Assembly: GCA_050289805.1 (NCBI GenBank)
Contig: JBNKGL010000017.1
Span: forward strand, 1-64,000
Direction of reading: 5' to 3'
DNA from: JAUILA01 sp050289805
GTDB lineage: Bacteria > Bacteroidota > Bacteroidia > Cytophagales > Cyclobacteriaceae
DNA: 64,000 nucleotides
Shown here: one piece after another, positions 7,551-17,741 of the stretch
Layout: each line of letters starts with the position of its first letter
Numbering within the stretch: the stretch's first letter is position 1
Notes under the pieces: model-generated
What the model saw: the letters and a program-made list of their open reading frames with translations, nothing else
Told to the model about the DNA's origin: nothing
Databases searched by the model: none
Translations under genes and position numbers: made by a program

Positions 7551-10500
7551 ATGAAGAAAGCTCTATCTAAATTACCGAGTCCCAAAAATTGGTTTGCCCT
7601 TTTTGCGGGACTGTTGCTAACTGTTTCGATGGCCTACGGGCAGCAGACAGTTAGTGGACAAATCACAGATGAAAACAATGATCCCATTCCTGGGGTGAAC
7701 GTAATTATCCAGGGTACTACCGCTGGAACAGTTACCGACGCCTTTGGTAATTACTCGATCAGCGCAAGCTCAAATGATGTGCTGGTCTTCTCATTCGTTG
7801 GATATGTGACACAAGAGATTCAAGTGGGGAATCAGACAACAATCAACGTAACACTCGCGACAGATGTTCAGCAACTACAGGAGGTTGTAGTTACAGGATA
7901 TACTTCTGAACGGAAGGCCGACATTATTGGATCGGTTGGCGTGATTGATACTAAGGCGGCACTAACAACACCGTCCGCAAACCTCTCTCAGCAATTACAG
8001 GGACGTGCAGCGGGTGTGACTGTTAGTGGTGACGGTGCTCCGGGTGAAGGAGCAAAAGTAAGGATCCGCGGTTTTACATCATTTGGAAACAGTAGTCCTT
8101 TATATGTAATCGACGGAGTTCCTACTAAGGATCCTGGCGTTATCAACCCTAATGACATTGAGTCAATGCAGGTGCTGAAAGATGCGACTGCGGCATCCAT
8201 TTATGGTGCTCGTGCTGCTCAGGGTGTGATCATTATTACAACAAAGAACGGAAGCAGTTCCGGTAAGGTGAACATTTCATACAATGGTTTTTACGGATCC
8301 ACCAAGGTTCCTGAAAGATCATATGTCGATGTGATTGACACTGAGGAATATGTAGAATATTTGAGAAGGTCAAACACTCCGGGTACAGTACATCCTGTGT
8401 TCGGCGACCTTGGAAATCCTACCATTCCTGATTTTATCGTTACAAGTCCTTCTTTCAAAGGTGGAGTTGCTGCGGGAGACCCTCGCGCAAATCCTGATCT
8501 GTATGATATTTCAGATTATGGCGCTCCTTACCAGATTATGGAAACCAGTCCGGGTACTAACTGGTTCGACGAAATGCTGCAGAACGGACCTATTCAGAGT
8601 CACCAGATTACTACATCAGGTGGAACTGAAGATGCCAACTTCGCATTGAGCTTCAACTACTTCAACCAGGAAGGAACGCACCAATACACTGACTACAAGC
8701 GTTATTCAGTTCGTTTGAATACATCATTCCAGCCTGCTGAATGGCTGCGTATCGGTGAAAATCTTCAGGTAATCAATGAAGAGAACAACGGTAACCGTGC
8801 ACGTGGTGAAGGCGGACCCTGGGGATGGGCATATCGCTTTGTTCCTTATATTCCTGCCAAAGATATCGGTGGTGGATTTGGTGGTAACTCTGTAGGACAG
8901 TCGGGTAACGCTTCAAACCCTTTATCTGTACTTTTCCGTGATCAGTATGATCTGCGACGTACCTACAGGGTTTTTGGTAACGTGTTTGCGGAGATCACTC
9001 CGATTGCAAACCTGACAATCCGTACTTCATTCGGACTTGACTTCAACAACTTCTACAATGAGGATTATGCATTCCGTACCTATGAAAGATCGGAAAATAC
9101 AGCGATCACTGGTTTCGGAACAAATAATAACAATAACGTAAACTGGACATGGACGAACACTGCCACATATACCAAAACATTTGCTGAGAATCACAGATTT
9201 TCAGTATTAGGTGGTATTGAAGCACTGAAATTGTCTTCCTATGGTTTAGGAGTATCAACAAATACATTTGATTTTGAAGATCCTACCTTTATCAACCTGA
9301 ATACAGATCAGTTTACTACGCCGAACGCGTATCAGAACGAAGGAATTCCTGAAACACTTTATTCACTCTTTGGTCGTGTAGACTATGCTTTTAAAGATCG
9401 TTACCTGGTGAATTTCACCATTCGTAGAGACGGTACTTCAAAAGTAGCTGAAGCTGAGCGTTTTGGTACTTTCCCTGCATTTGGTGCAGGTTGGAGAATC
9501 TCCGACGAACCTTTCATGAGCGGTGTTGACTGGCTCGATGATTTCAAAGTTCGTGGTGGATGGGGTAAAATGGGTAGCATTGATAACGTAAATGCCGGAA
9601 ACCAGTTTACACTGTTCGGTTCAAATGTTGGTATCTCTTGGTATGACATCAACAGAAGCAACGGTACCGAAGTAGGTTATACTCCTTATCGTTTAGGAAG
9701 TAATGAAACCAAGTGGGAAGAGAACATCACCACTAACATTGGTTTTGATGCGACTTTATGGACAGGAAAACTCGACATTTCATTCGACTGGTATAACAAC
9801 ACCACTCAAAACCTGATTGTAGGTCGTGTACCTACCGGACTGGAGCCACAGGTATTCCAGCCTTCGATCAACCTTGGTGAAATGGTGAACAAGGGTATTG
9901 ATATCGCCCTTACGCACAGAAACAGAGTTGGTGATTTCAACTATGGAATTACCTGGATATTCTCTCATTACAAGAATGAGGTTACAGATATCGACGGAAA
10001 CCCTGAAACTTTCATTTCTCAGTCGGGAGACAGAATTGGTGAAATTGCCCGCACAAAAGCCGGACAGCCTATTTCTTCTTTCTGGGGTTATGAGATCGAT
10101 CCTAATGACAAGTTCTTTGATGATCAGGCAGAACTTGATGCCCTTGATCAGCCGGATGCTGTACTTGGTAGCTGGAAATATGTGGATCAGAACGGTGATG
10201 GTGTAATCAACAGCCAGGATCAAACTTTCCTTGGTAATCCTCACCCTGATTTCGTTACCAGTTTGAACCTTGATCTTCAGTGGAAGAACTTTGACCTGAA
10301 CTTCTTTGTTGTTTGGAACAAAGGAAACGAGCTCTTTAATAACGTGAAATACTTCACTGACTGGAGAGTATTCGTAGGTGGTGTTTCGCCTCGCGTATTA
10401 TATGATGCGTGGGAGCCCGGACAGGATAATAGCGGCGCTACTAACCCTCGTCTGGCACCAGGTGCTGAGAATGGATATACACCATTCACAAATGGATCAA

Positions 10501-10763
10501 ACTCATTCTATGTTGAGGATGGTTCATTCCTAAGAGGACGTACGCTTCAGCTCGGCTACAATTTCGGACCTCAAGTACTTTCTAAAGCTGGAATTTCCAA
10601 CATAAGAATTTACCTGCAGGCTCAGAACTTCTTCACCATCACAAATTATTCTGGCTCGGATCCTGATATTAACATCCAGGGTGCTGACCTTTTGATGGGT
10701 GCTGACCGAGGAAGATTCCCGTCGATTGCACAATACCTTGTAGGATTGAATATTTCTCTATAA
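7551..10763 (+). CDS. SusC/RagA-family TonB-linked outer-membrane transporter
   Basis: The start was taken at ATG 7551, giving 1070 residues; the GTG at 7521 is in frame but less likely. Order of parts: signal peptide ending near AYGQQ; a carboxypeptidase-regulatory-like domain (VSGQITDENNDPIPGVNVII to FSFVGYVTQEI); the linker motif LQEVVVTGYTSERKADIIGS; the TonB plug (VKVRIRGF-type text RIRGFTSFGNSSPLYVIDGV, then VLKDATAASIYGARAAQGVI); and a 22-strand barrel ending in a barrel-type strand (QYLVGLNISL). SusC proteins form the TonB-driven channel under a SusD lid and import glycans or peptides. The substrate cannot be read from the sequence. susD follows after 16 bp, so the pair is cotranscribed. 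Confidence 0.95.
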   Translation: MKKALSKLPSPKNWFALFAGLLLTVSMAYGQQTVSGQITDENNDPIPGVNVIIQGTTAGTVTDAFGNYSISASSNDVLVFSFVGYVTQEIQVGNQTTINVTLATDVQQLQEVVVTGYTSERKADIIGSVGVIDTKAALTTPSANLSQQLQGRAAGVTVSGDGAPGEGAKVRIRGFTSFGNSSPLYVIDGVPTKDPGVINPNDIESMQVLKDATAASIYGARAAQGVIIITTKNGSSSGKVNISYNGFYGSTKVPERSYVDVIDTEEYVEYLRRSNTPGTVHPVFGDLGNPTIPDFIVTSPSFKGGVAAGDPRANPDLYDISDYGAPYQIMETSPGTNWFDEMLQNGPIQSHQITTSGGTEDANFALSFNYFNQEGTHQYTDYKRYSVRLNTSFQPAEWLRIGENLQVINEENNGNRARGEGGPWGWAYRFVPYIPAKDIGGGFGGNSVGQSGNASNPLSVLFRDQYDLRRTYRVFGNVFAEITPIANLTIRTSFGLDFNNFYNEDYAFRTYERSENTAITGFGTNNNNNVNWTWTNTATYTKTFAENHRFSVLGGIEALKLSSYGLGVSTNTFDFEDPTFINLNTDQFTTPNAYQNEGIPETLYSLFGRVDYAFKDRYLVNFTIRRDGTSKVAEAERFGTFPAFGAGWRISDEPFMSGVDWLDDFKVRGGWGKMGSIDNVNAGNQFTLFGSNVGISWYDINRSNGTEVGYTPYRLGSNETKWEENITTNIGFDATLWTGKLDISFDWYNNTTQNLIVGRVPTGLEPQVFQPSINLGEMVNKGIDIALTHRNRVGDFNYGITWIFSHYKNEVTDIDGNPETFISQSGDRIGEIARTKAGQPISSFWGYEIDPNDKFFDDQAELDALDQPDAVLGSWKYVDQNGDGVINSQDQTFLGNPHPDFVTSLNLDLQWKNFDLNFFVVWNKGNELFNNVKYFTDWRVFVGGVSPRVLYDAWEPGQDNSGATNPRLAPGAENGYTPFTNGSNSFYVEDGSFLRGRTLQLGYNFGPQVLSKAGISNIRIYLQAQNFFTITNYSGSDPDINIQGADLLMGADRGRFPSIAQYLVGLNISL

Positions 10764-10779
10764 ACAATAGATTATAAAT

Positions 10780-12585
10780 ATGAAGATTATGAATAAAAAT
10801 AGAATTCTAATATTAAGCATGATATGTCTCACAATCGTGGCAATTTCATGTAAAGATGAATTCCTTGAAGCAGATCCGCCAGGTGCATATTCTGAGCCAT
10901 CGCTTCAGAATGCCAAAGGTGTTGAAGGAATGTTGATTGCGGCGTATTCCGCGTTGGATGGTTCCTGGTTTGAAAGCTGGGGGAATAACCGTTTCGGTCA
11001 GGCCGGTGGTGCTTCCAACTGGGTTTGGGGAGGTATTACTTCCGACGACTCCTACAAAGGAACGGAGCCTACAGATGGATTGTTAGGTCTCGTTGAAACC
11101 TTTGTTGCACAACCCAACAATGGAGATGTCAATTTCAAATGGGGAGCAATTTATGACGGAATCGGAAAATCAAACGCTGTAATCCGTAATATCGACGTTG
11201 CCCCTGACATGACTGAAAGCCAGGCAACACGCGTTAGAGGTGAGGCTCGTGCTCTTCGTGCACACTATCACTTTGAAGGTGTGAAAGTTTGGGGTCGTGT
11301 ACCGTATGTAGATGAGACTGTAGGTATTGATATTCCTTTCCAGGAAGTTCAGAACCCTGCGGTTGGTCAGCCATTTATCTGGGCTCAGATTGAGGCAGAC
11401 CTTCAATATGCATATGATAACCTGCCTGGAACTATGCCAAATGCAGGTCGTATCAATAAGTATGCTGCCGGAGCAATGCTGGCCAAAGTCCTGATGTTCC
11501 AGGGTAAATGGTCGCAGGCAGAGCCTATCCTTGATGATATCGTGAATAACGGAACCAACGCTGCGGGTACTCCCCTGGCATTGATGGACAAGTTTTATGA
11601 TGTTTTCAGAGCAGATATGGAAAGCAGCAATACTGAAACTATGTTTGCATATGAAGCTGCCTATGGTGATGGTTCCATTAGTAATGGTAACTATGAGAAT
11701 ACCTTGAACCAGCCACATGGTTCTTCCGCTCCTACTTCATGCTGCGGATTCTTCCAGCCTTCACATAACCTTGCGAACAGCTACAAGGTAGATGGCAACG
11801 GACTTCCTCTTCTGGATACTTTCAATGACACTGATCTTAAGACTGATGAAGGTATTCCTGCTGGTGATCCGTTCACTCCTACTACTGCTGCGCTTGATGC
11901 TCGTATCGACTGGACTGTTGGTCGTCGTGGAATTCCTTTCCTTGATTGGGGAGTAAATCCAGGTAGCACCGGTGGATGGGTTCGTGACCCTGTAAACGGT
12001 GGTCCGTACAACCCGGTTAAAACTGTACCTACACTGGCAGAATTTGATGCGCAGCTTGCAGGTGTAATTGACTGGGGTTTTACCTCTTCCGGAAAGAACG
12101 TTCAGATTATACGATTTGCAGATGTTCTGTTATTGGCAGCTGAAGTAAAAGCTGAATTGAATAAGCTTCCTGAAGCTGTTGAGCTCGTGAACAGAGTACG
12201 TGCACGTGCTGCGAACCCTGAAGGTTTCGTAATGCTTGATGGTAGCCCTGCTGCTAACTATAGCGTAGGACTCTATAACTCATTCGGCTCACAGGCGGAT
12301 GCCTTAAAGGCAATTCGTTTCGAGCGTAAGATTGAGCTTGGAATGGAAGGACACAGATTCTTCGACCTGGTAAGGTGGCACAAAAATTCAGGTGCGAGTG
12401 CATTGCCATTCGATATGGTATCGTACATGAACAATGACTACCTTGGCGTAGAAGCTACCCGTCGTCCTCACCTGACCGGAGTATCTTTTGCTGAAAAGAA
12501 CATGTATCAGCCAATCCCTCAGTCAGTTATTTCACAAAGTACTGTTGGAGGTGTTGAAAACATAACTCAGAACCCTGGATACTAG
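10780..12585 (+). CDS. SusD/RagB-family nutrient-binding lipoprotein
   Basis: A 601-residue lipoprotein (box VAISC, preceded by MKIMNKNRILILSMICLTI) located 16 bp after susC. It has the SusD layout: an N-terminal SusD-like region (FLEADPPGAYSE, then ALRAHYHFEGVKVWGRVPYV, typical of the TPR part) and the C-terminal RagB/SusD domain with IRFERKIELGMEGHRFFDLV, which is highly characteristic. The chain ends in the usual ENITQNPGY. SusD forms the surface lid of the SusC channel and contacts the ligand. ATG 10789 is an alternative start that changes nothing important. A strong hairpin terminator follows 26 bp after the stop, ending the susCD unit. Confidence 0.95.
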   Translation: MKIMNKNRILILSMICLTIVAISCKDEFLEADPPGAYSEPSLQNAKGVEGMLIAAYSALDGSWFESWGNNRFGQAGGASNWVWGGITSDDSYKGTEPTDGLLGLVETFVAQPNNGDVNFKWGAIYDGIGKSNAVIRNIDVAPDMTESQATRVRGEARALRAHYHFEGVKVWGRVPYVDETVGIDIPFQEVQNPAVGQPFIWAQIEADLQYAYDNLPGTMPNAGRINKYAAGAMLAKVLMFQGKWSQAEPILDDIVNNGTNAAGTPLALMDKFYDVFRADMESSNTETMFAYEAAYGDGSISNGNYENTLNQPHGSSAPTSCCGFFQPSHNLANSYKVDGNGLPLLDTFNDTDLKTDEGIPAGDPFTPTTAALDARIDWTVGRRGIPFLDWGVNPGSTGGWVRDPVNGGPYNPVKTVPTLAEFDAQLAGVIDWGFTSSGKNVQIIRFADVLLLAAEVKAELNKLPEAVELVNRVRARAANPEGFVMLDGSPAANYSVGLYNSFGSQADALKAIRFERKIELGMEGHRFFDLVRWHKNSGASALPFDMVSYMNNDYLGVEATRRPHLTGVSFAEKNMYQPIPQSVISQSTVGGVENITQNPGY

Positions 12586-12611
12586 GTTTTAATTTCTTCA
12601 ATCAATTGTGG

Positions 12612-12649
12612 AAGAGACTGTCATTTAATGGCAGTCTCTTCTCTTTTTT
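12612..12649 (+). terminator. Rho-independent terminator after susD
   Basis: Arms AAGAGACTGTCAT (12612-12624) and ATGGCAGTCTCTT (12628-12640) pair over 13 positions, with one G-T wobble, around a 3-base loop. A T-rich tract follows at 12641-12649. The 3' side precedes the FG-GAP gene by about 60 bp, so that gene probably has its own promoter or depends on read-through. Confidence 0.85.
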
Positions 12650-12708
12650 ACATATTTTGTTTACTTTTCGATTTGATTTAAGGGTTTTTATAAAGAGCAT
12701 TTTGTGGG

Positions 12709-15700
12709 ATGAAAAGGGTATTATTTTTATTGATCAGCGTGCAGCTAATCTTCAGCTGCCAGAAAAAAGAAGAACATCTGTTTAAACTGCTGTCACCCGC
12801 GAAGACAGGGGTAAAATTCAACAACGTAATAAACGAAACTCGGGAATATAATATCCTGGACATTTATTATCTCTATAACGGCGGCGGCGTATCTGTAGGC
12901 GATTTTGATAATAACGGGCTCACCGACATCTTCTTCACGGGGAATATGGTCGAGAACCGGTTATATCTCAATAGAGGCAATATGAAGTTTGAAGACATAA
13001 CGGAGGTAGCGGGAATAGGCGCCCCTGGCAAATGGAGCTATGGATCCTCGGTTGTAGATATCAATGGCGATGGATTTCTTGACATCTATGTAAGTTCATC
13101 CATCTCTGCTGATCCCAGGGAACGAACGAATATGTTCTTTATTAACCAGGGCCTGAACGAAGACGGAATCCCTGTATTTAAGGACGAGGCAGTTTCTTAC
13201 GGTCTTGATGTGGATAATCACAGCACTCATTCCGCTTTTTTTGATTATGACCTGGACGGCGATCTCGATGTACTTGTCATTTCCAACTCAAAAATTGAAG
13301 GTATCCCGTCAGTTTACAAGGCAAAAATAACCGATGGGTCCTCTCCTATTAATGACCAGCTATTCAGGAATAACGGCGACGGAACTTTCACCGAAGTTTC
13401 AAAGGAAGCCGGAATTAAAAGTGAAGGCTTTGCGCTTGGCGTATCTACCGTCGATATAAATAAGGACGGTACCGTAGATGTATATGTAGGTAATGACTTT
13501 ATCACAAATGATCTTCTCTACATCAACAAGAACGGGCAATTCACAGAAATGATTGACAGCGTCATCCATCATCAATCAAGATTTTCAATGGGAAATGATG
13601 CGGCGGATATCAACAATGACGGAAATGTAGATATCATTACGCTCGATATGTTGCCCGAATCCAATCTCAGGAAAAAAACGGTGATGATCCCTAATGGATA
13701 TATCGTTTATATCAATGACTTCAAATATGGATATACCCATCAGTATGTTAGAAATATGCTGCAGGTTAACAATGGCAATATGACATTCAGCGAGATCGGG
13801 CAGATTGCCGGAGTCCACCAGACAGAATGGAGCTGGTCCCCGCTATTTGCAGATTTCGATAACGATGGCTTTAAGGATCTGGTTATTACAAACGGTTACC
13901 CGAGAGACATCACAGATCTCGATTTTATGAATTTCAGGATGGAGACTTCCGGATATGCCAACACAGAAGATCTGCTAAAGCAAATACCTTCCCTCAAGAT
14001 ACCGAATTACGCCTTTAAGAATAACGGAGATCTTACCTTTACAGATGTTTCTTCACCGTGGGGTTTTACTCAGCCATCTTTCTCCAATGGCGCAGCATAT
14101 GCGGATCTTGATAATGACGGAGACCTTGATTACATCGTGAATAACATTAATGATCCGGCATTTATTTATGAGAATACCCTTTATGACGGCAAACCAGCGG
14201 ATAATCACTATCTGCGCGTTAAGCTCAAAGGCACCAGCAAAAATCCGTCTGCTTTCGGCGCCAAAGTAACGATCACCTACGATGGCAACAAGCAGCAATA
14301 CAGTGAACAGAATGTTTATCGCGGCTATATATCAACCGTCGAAGATATAATCCACTTTGGATTGGGAACCAATACTACCATTGAAACGCTTACTGTAATC
14401 TGGCCGGATCAGCGTGTAACAACCCTTACGGATGTTCCTGTTGATCAGGTACTGGAATTGAACATTGGTGATGCAGTTGAAAATAGTATTGCGGAAACTT
14501 CCGTCACGAAAAATACACTGTTCGAGAATGTGAACAAACCCCTCAATATCAGCTATGTTCACGAGGAAAACGATTATATCGATTATAATACCCAGCCAAG
14601 CATACCCCACAAATTCAGTCAGTACGGCCCAGCGCTCGCAATCGGCGACCTGAACGGTGACGGACTTGACGATTACTTTACAGGAGGTTCCACAGGCCGG
14701 GACGGAAGCATTTTCATACAGCAAAAAGATGGTTCGTTCGAAAAGATCGCCGGTGGGGCGAATCCCGAGAAACAGCAGGAAGATATGGGCGTGCTTATCT
14801 TCGATGCCGACGGAGATGGAGATAATGATATCTACATTGCCAGCGGTGGTTTTGAGCACCCCGAAGGCAGCACCCCCATGCAGGATCGCCTTTATATGAA
14901 TGATGGAACCGGAAAACTTACAGAAAATACAGAGGCCCTGCCAGATTTAAAGATTAGCTCCAGCTGTGTTCGCGGAGCCGATTATGATGGTGATGGTGAT
15001 ATTGACCTGTTCGTTGGTGGACGGGTCATCATTGGTTCATTCCCGCTTTCACCTAAAAGCACATTACTTGAGAACCAGGGAAATGGAACCTTTACCGATG
15101 TGACATCCAGTATCGCTAAAGAGGTTTCCGAAACAGGCATGGTGACAGATGCTATCTGGAGTGATTTTGACAATGACAATGATGTTGATCTTATTGTGGT
15201 TGGGGAATATATGCCAATCACTGTATTTGAAAATACGAATGGTACCTTCGCCCGGGCTGAAATTCCTGACCTCAATAGAACCGGACTCTGGAATAGTATC
15301 ACAGCAGGTGATTTTGATGGTGACGGTGACAGTGACTACATCGTAGGTAATGTGGGTATCAATAATTTCTATTGCGCCACCCCTGAAACACCTCTTACGG
15401 TCATCGCCAAGGACTTTGACTCCAATGGTTATGTAGACGCCATTATGTCCTGCTATTTCAAGGCTGAGGATGGCACAATGCAGCCATTCCCAATTCAGGC
15501 CTGGCAACAACTGAGCAGTCAGAGTCCGATCTTCCGTTCGCGATTTTCCTCATATCAGGAATATGGAAGGACACGAATTGATGAACTTCTCACCGAAGAA
15601 GAAATGAATGGAGCGGTAGTCCTCTCTGTAGATTATTTACATACAAGTTATGTAGAGAACCTGGGTAATGGAAAGTTTGCGATCCACGAATTGCCACTTG

Positions 15701-16209
15701 AAGCGCAGGTAGCTCCTGTCAATGGAATTAATGTGGGTGATTTTAATAATGATGACCACCTGGACGTGATGCTGGTTGGAAATGATTATGGAAACGAGGT
15801 TAATATGGGTCAGTATGATGCCATGATCGGATTGATACTACTCGGCGATGGCAAAGGAGATTTTTCTGCCCAGTCGGTGGTGAATTCCGGATTCATGGTT
15901 CGCGGAGATGCTAAAGCACTGGGAAGACTTGCAGGAAGCGATGGTAAAAATATATACCTGGCAACTCAAAACAGAGGCCCCCTGGAAGCATTCACGCCTT
16001 CAAACCAAAATGTCCGGCAGATTTCTTCCAATCCAAATGAATTCAAGGCAATACTTACCTACAAGGACGGTCATAAGGAGCTTGTGGAAATAACCTACGG
16101 TAGCGGATTTCTGACCCAGTCAAGCCGGAAAATTTCAGTGAGCCCAAATGTAAGCAGTGTTGAACTGATCGATTTTTCAGGTAATTCCAGGGAGATCGAC
16201 CTGAATTAA
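12709..16209 (+). CDS. FG-GAP/VCBS-repeat lipoprotein with ASPIC/UnbV domain (CRTAC1-like)
   Basis: A 1166-residue lipoprotein (MKRVLFLLISVQLIFSC). Residues about 45-480 contain many FG-GAP/VCBS blades with calcium-type DxDxDG loops (VGDFDNNGLTDIFFTGN, DYDLDGDLDVLVIS). An ASPIC/UnbV domain follows at about 500-590 (NHYLRVKLKGTSKNPSAFGA to LTVIWPDQRVTTL), then a second propeller at about 620-1060. This is the CRTAC1-like architecture common near SusCD genes in marine and soil Bacteroidota. Propellers of this kind bind ligands or partner proteins at the cell surface; no catalytic residues are apparent. The cytochrome/FG-GAP gene starts 2 bp after its stop, so the two form an operon. Confidence 0.9.
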   Translation: MKRVLFLLISVQLIFSCQKKEEHLFKLLSPAKTGVKFNNVINETREYNILDIYYLYNGGGVSVGDFDNNGLTDIFFTGNMVENRLYLNRGNMKFEDITEVAGIGAPGKWSYGSSVVDINGDGFLDIYVSSSISADPRERTNMFFINQGLNEDGIPVFKDEAVSYGLDVDNHSTHSAFFDYDLDGDLDVLVISNSKIEGIPSVYKAKITDGSSPINDQLFRNNGDGTFTEVSKEAGIKSEGFALGVSTVDINKDGTVDVYVGNDFITNDLLYINKNGQFTEMIDSVIHHQSRFSMGNDAADINNDGNVDIITLDMLPESNLRKKTVMIPNGYIVYINDFKYGYTHQYVRNMLQVNNGNMTFSEIGQIAGVHQTEWSWSPLFADFDNDGFKDLVITNGYPRDITDLDFMNFRMETSGYANTEDLLKQIPSLKIPNYAFKNNGDLTFTDVSSPWGFTQPSFSNGAAYADLDNDGDLDYIVNNINDPAFIYENTLYDGKPADNHYLRVKLKGTSKNPSAFGAKVTITYDGNKQQYSEQNVYRGYISTVEDIIHFGLGTNTTIETLTVIWPDQRVTTLTDVPVDQVLELNIGDAVENSIAETSVTKNTLFENVNKPLNISYVHEENDYIDYNTQPSIPHKFSQYGPALAIGDLNGDGLDDYFTGGSTGRDGSIFIQQKDGSFEKIAGGANPEKQQEDMGVLIFDADGDGDNDIYIASGGFEHPEGSTPMQDRLYMNDGTGKLTENTEALPDLKISSSCVRGADYDGDGDIDLFVGGRVIIGSFPLSPKSTLLENQGNGTFTDVTSSIAKEVSETGMVTDAIWSDFDNDNDVDLIVVGEYMPITVFENTNGTFARAEIPDLNRTGLWNSITAGDFDGDGDSDYIVGNVGINNFYCATPETPLTVIAKDFDSNGYVDAIMSCYFKAEDGTMQPFPIQAWQQLSSQSPIFRSRFSSYQEYGRTRIDELLTEEEMNGAVVLSVDYLHTSYVENLGNGKFAIHELPLEAQVAPVNGINVGDFNNDDHLDVMLVGNDYGNEVNMGQYDAMIGLILLGDGKGDFSAQSVVNSGFMVRGDAKALGRLAGSDGKNIYLATQNRGPLEAFTPSNQNVRQISSNPNEFKAILTYKDGHKELVEITYGSGFLTQSSRKISVSPNVSSVELIDFSGNSREIDLN

Positions 16210-16211
16210 GA

Positions 16212-17741
16212 ATGAGGTATTCATTGTTGTTTATTCTTCTGTCTCTCCTTGGAGCCTGTACAGGAACTTCATCCGAACGTGGGCATGTGAGCGCCGACCA
16301 ACTCGCGAAAGCACAGTGTGGTCGTTGTCATGTGTATCCCGGACCAGAGCTGCTTCCAAAAGAACAATGGAAAAGTGTATTACCCCATATGGGCCTCAGG
16401 CTGGGCATAGAGTCGGTTGATATCAATCCATTTACCAGGATCAAGATGGAGGAAATACAACGCATTAACAATGCCGGAGTGTTTCCAAATGAACCTGTCA
16501 TAGCTGATTCTCTGTGGGCGAAAATTGAGAAGTTTTATCTGACCAATGCCCCGGATTCGTTCGATCTGCCCCGGAGATCCTACCCTGAAAGTGACGGAAT
16601 GTTTAAAACACACTTTCCTCAAATTAATATCGGTGGCTCACCATTTATTTCAATGGTTAAATTTGATTCGGAAAACAGGTTATTCCTTGCTGATTGGGCA
16701 GGGCATTTAATGGAGCTGAATCCGGATCTTAGTATGCGTACATTCACCAATTTTCCTAAACCAATTGTTGATATCAGGATCCTTTCGGCAGAAACCCTGT
16801 TGGCATTGAGTATTGGTGACCTCTATCCCAATGACAGGTTAACGGGTGCCGTGGCCGCATTGAATCCATCAACCTTTAATTCGCCACAATTGCTCTTCGC
16901 CGGTTTACCTCGTCCCGTTCATTTTGATGTGGGTGATATTGATAATGATGGCCTGGAAGACCTTCTGATCTGTAATTTCGGTAACTATGTGGGCGACCTG
17001 TCCTGGTATAAAAATACAGGTGCCGGATATATTCCGATCGTGATCAAAAATGTACCCGGGGCAACACGATCATTCCTGAATGACTTCGATAATGATGGTG
17101 ACCTGGATATCATTGCATTGTTTGCCCAGGGAGACGAAGGCATAAGTATATTTTATAATGACGGGGGCAGATTTCGGGAAGAACGTGTATTGCGTTTTCA
17201 TCCCTTATATGGAAGTAATGATATGGAACTGCTCGATTTCGATCGTGACGGCGATCTGGATATAATTTTGAGTAATGGGGATAATGGCGATCACAGCATA
17301 ACCTTAAAACCATATCATGGCATTCATATTTACCTGAACAACGGAAATGACAATTTTGAGGAATCCTACTTCTTTCCAATGTATGGCGCTTCAAAGATCA
17401 GGGCTCGGGATTTCGACCTGGATGGCGACACAGACCTCATAGCCGCCTCGTTTTTTCCAAAGAATGATCACGGACTTGAGCAAAGCGTTATTTACCTCGA
17501 AAATAAAGGAGAATTAAACTTTACTCCCTTTCAGGTTAACGGTGCCGATAAAGGCAGGTGGATGGTAATGGATGCCGGGGACTATGATCAGGACGGCGAT
17601 GTAGATGTCGTGATTGGATCCTTCACTCTTACCACGGAAGGTATTGAAAAGGAAAAATTGGCAGCATGGCGGGAAAGTAAGAATTATATCATGGTGCTGG
17701 AAAATTTAACCTCTGATAAACCAACTGAAATTAATCAATAG
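16212..17741 (+). CDS. Lipoprotein with CxxCH heme motif and FG-GAP propeller (copy A)
   Basis: A 509-residue lipoprotein (box LLGAC). Directly after the lipid anchor comes a single c-type heme motif, CGRCH (residues 36-40), followed by WKSVLPHMGLRLG, where a Met could be the distal ligand. Residues about 130-500 are FG-GAP/VCBS blades (VGDIDNDGLEDLLICNFGNY, DFDNDGDLDIIALFAQGDEG, DYDQDGDVDVVIGSF). The protein looks like a surface or periplasmic monoheme cytochrome joined to a calcium-binding propeller. It is paralogous, blade for blade, to the convergent gene at 17731-19239, and their 3' ends overlap by 11 bp. It begins 2 bp after the ASPIC/UnbV gene. Electron donor and acceptor are unknown. 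Confidence 0.85.
   Translation: MRYSLLFILLSLLGACTGTSSERGHVSADQLAKAQCGRCHVYPGPELLPKEQWKSVLPHMGLRLGIESVDINPFTRIKMEEIQRINNAGVFPNEPVIADSLWAKIEKFYLTNAPDSFDLPRRSYPESDGMFKTHFPQINIGGSPFISMVKFDSENRLFLADWAGHLMELNPDLSMRTFTNFPKPIVDIRILSAETLLALSIGDLYPNDRLTGAVAALNPSTFNSPQLLFAGLPRPVHFDVGDIDNDGLEDLLICNFGNYVGDLSWYKNTGAGYIPIVIKNVPGATRSFLNDFDNDGDLDIIALFAQGDEGISIFYNDGGRFREERVLRFHPLYGSNDMELLDFDRDGDLDIILSNGDNGDHSITLKPYHGIHIYLNNGNDNFEESYFFPMYGASKIRARDFDLDGDTDLIAASFFPKNDHGLEQSVIYLENKGELNFTPFQVNGADKGRWMVMDAGDYDQDGDVDVVIGSFTLTTEGIEKEKLAAWRESKNYIMVLENLTSDKPTEINQ

Noticed and set aside
9780..10244. 154-residue open frame on the minus strand inside susC
   Set aside because: It is antisense to strongly supported SusC barrel sequence, has no signal or motif, and its composition follows from the codon pattern of the sense gene.
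11170..11718. 182-residue open frame on the minus strand inside susD
   Set aside because: Antisense to conserved SusD sequence with no recognisable family text; treated as a shadow.
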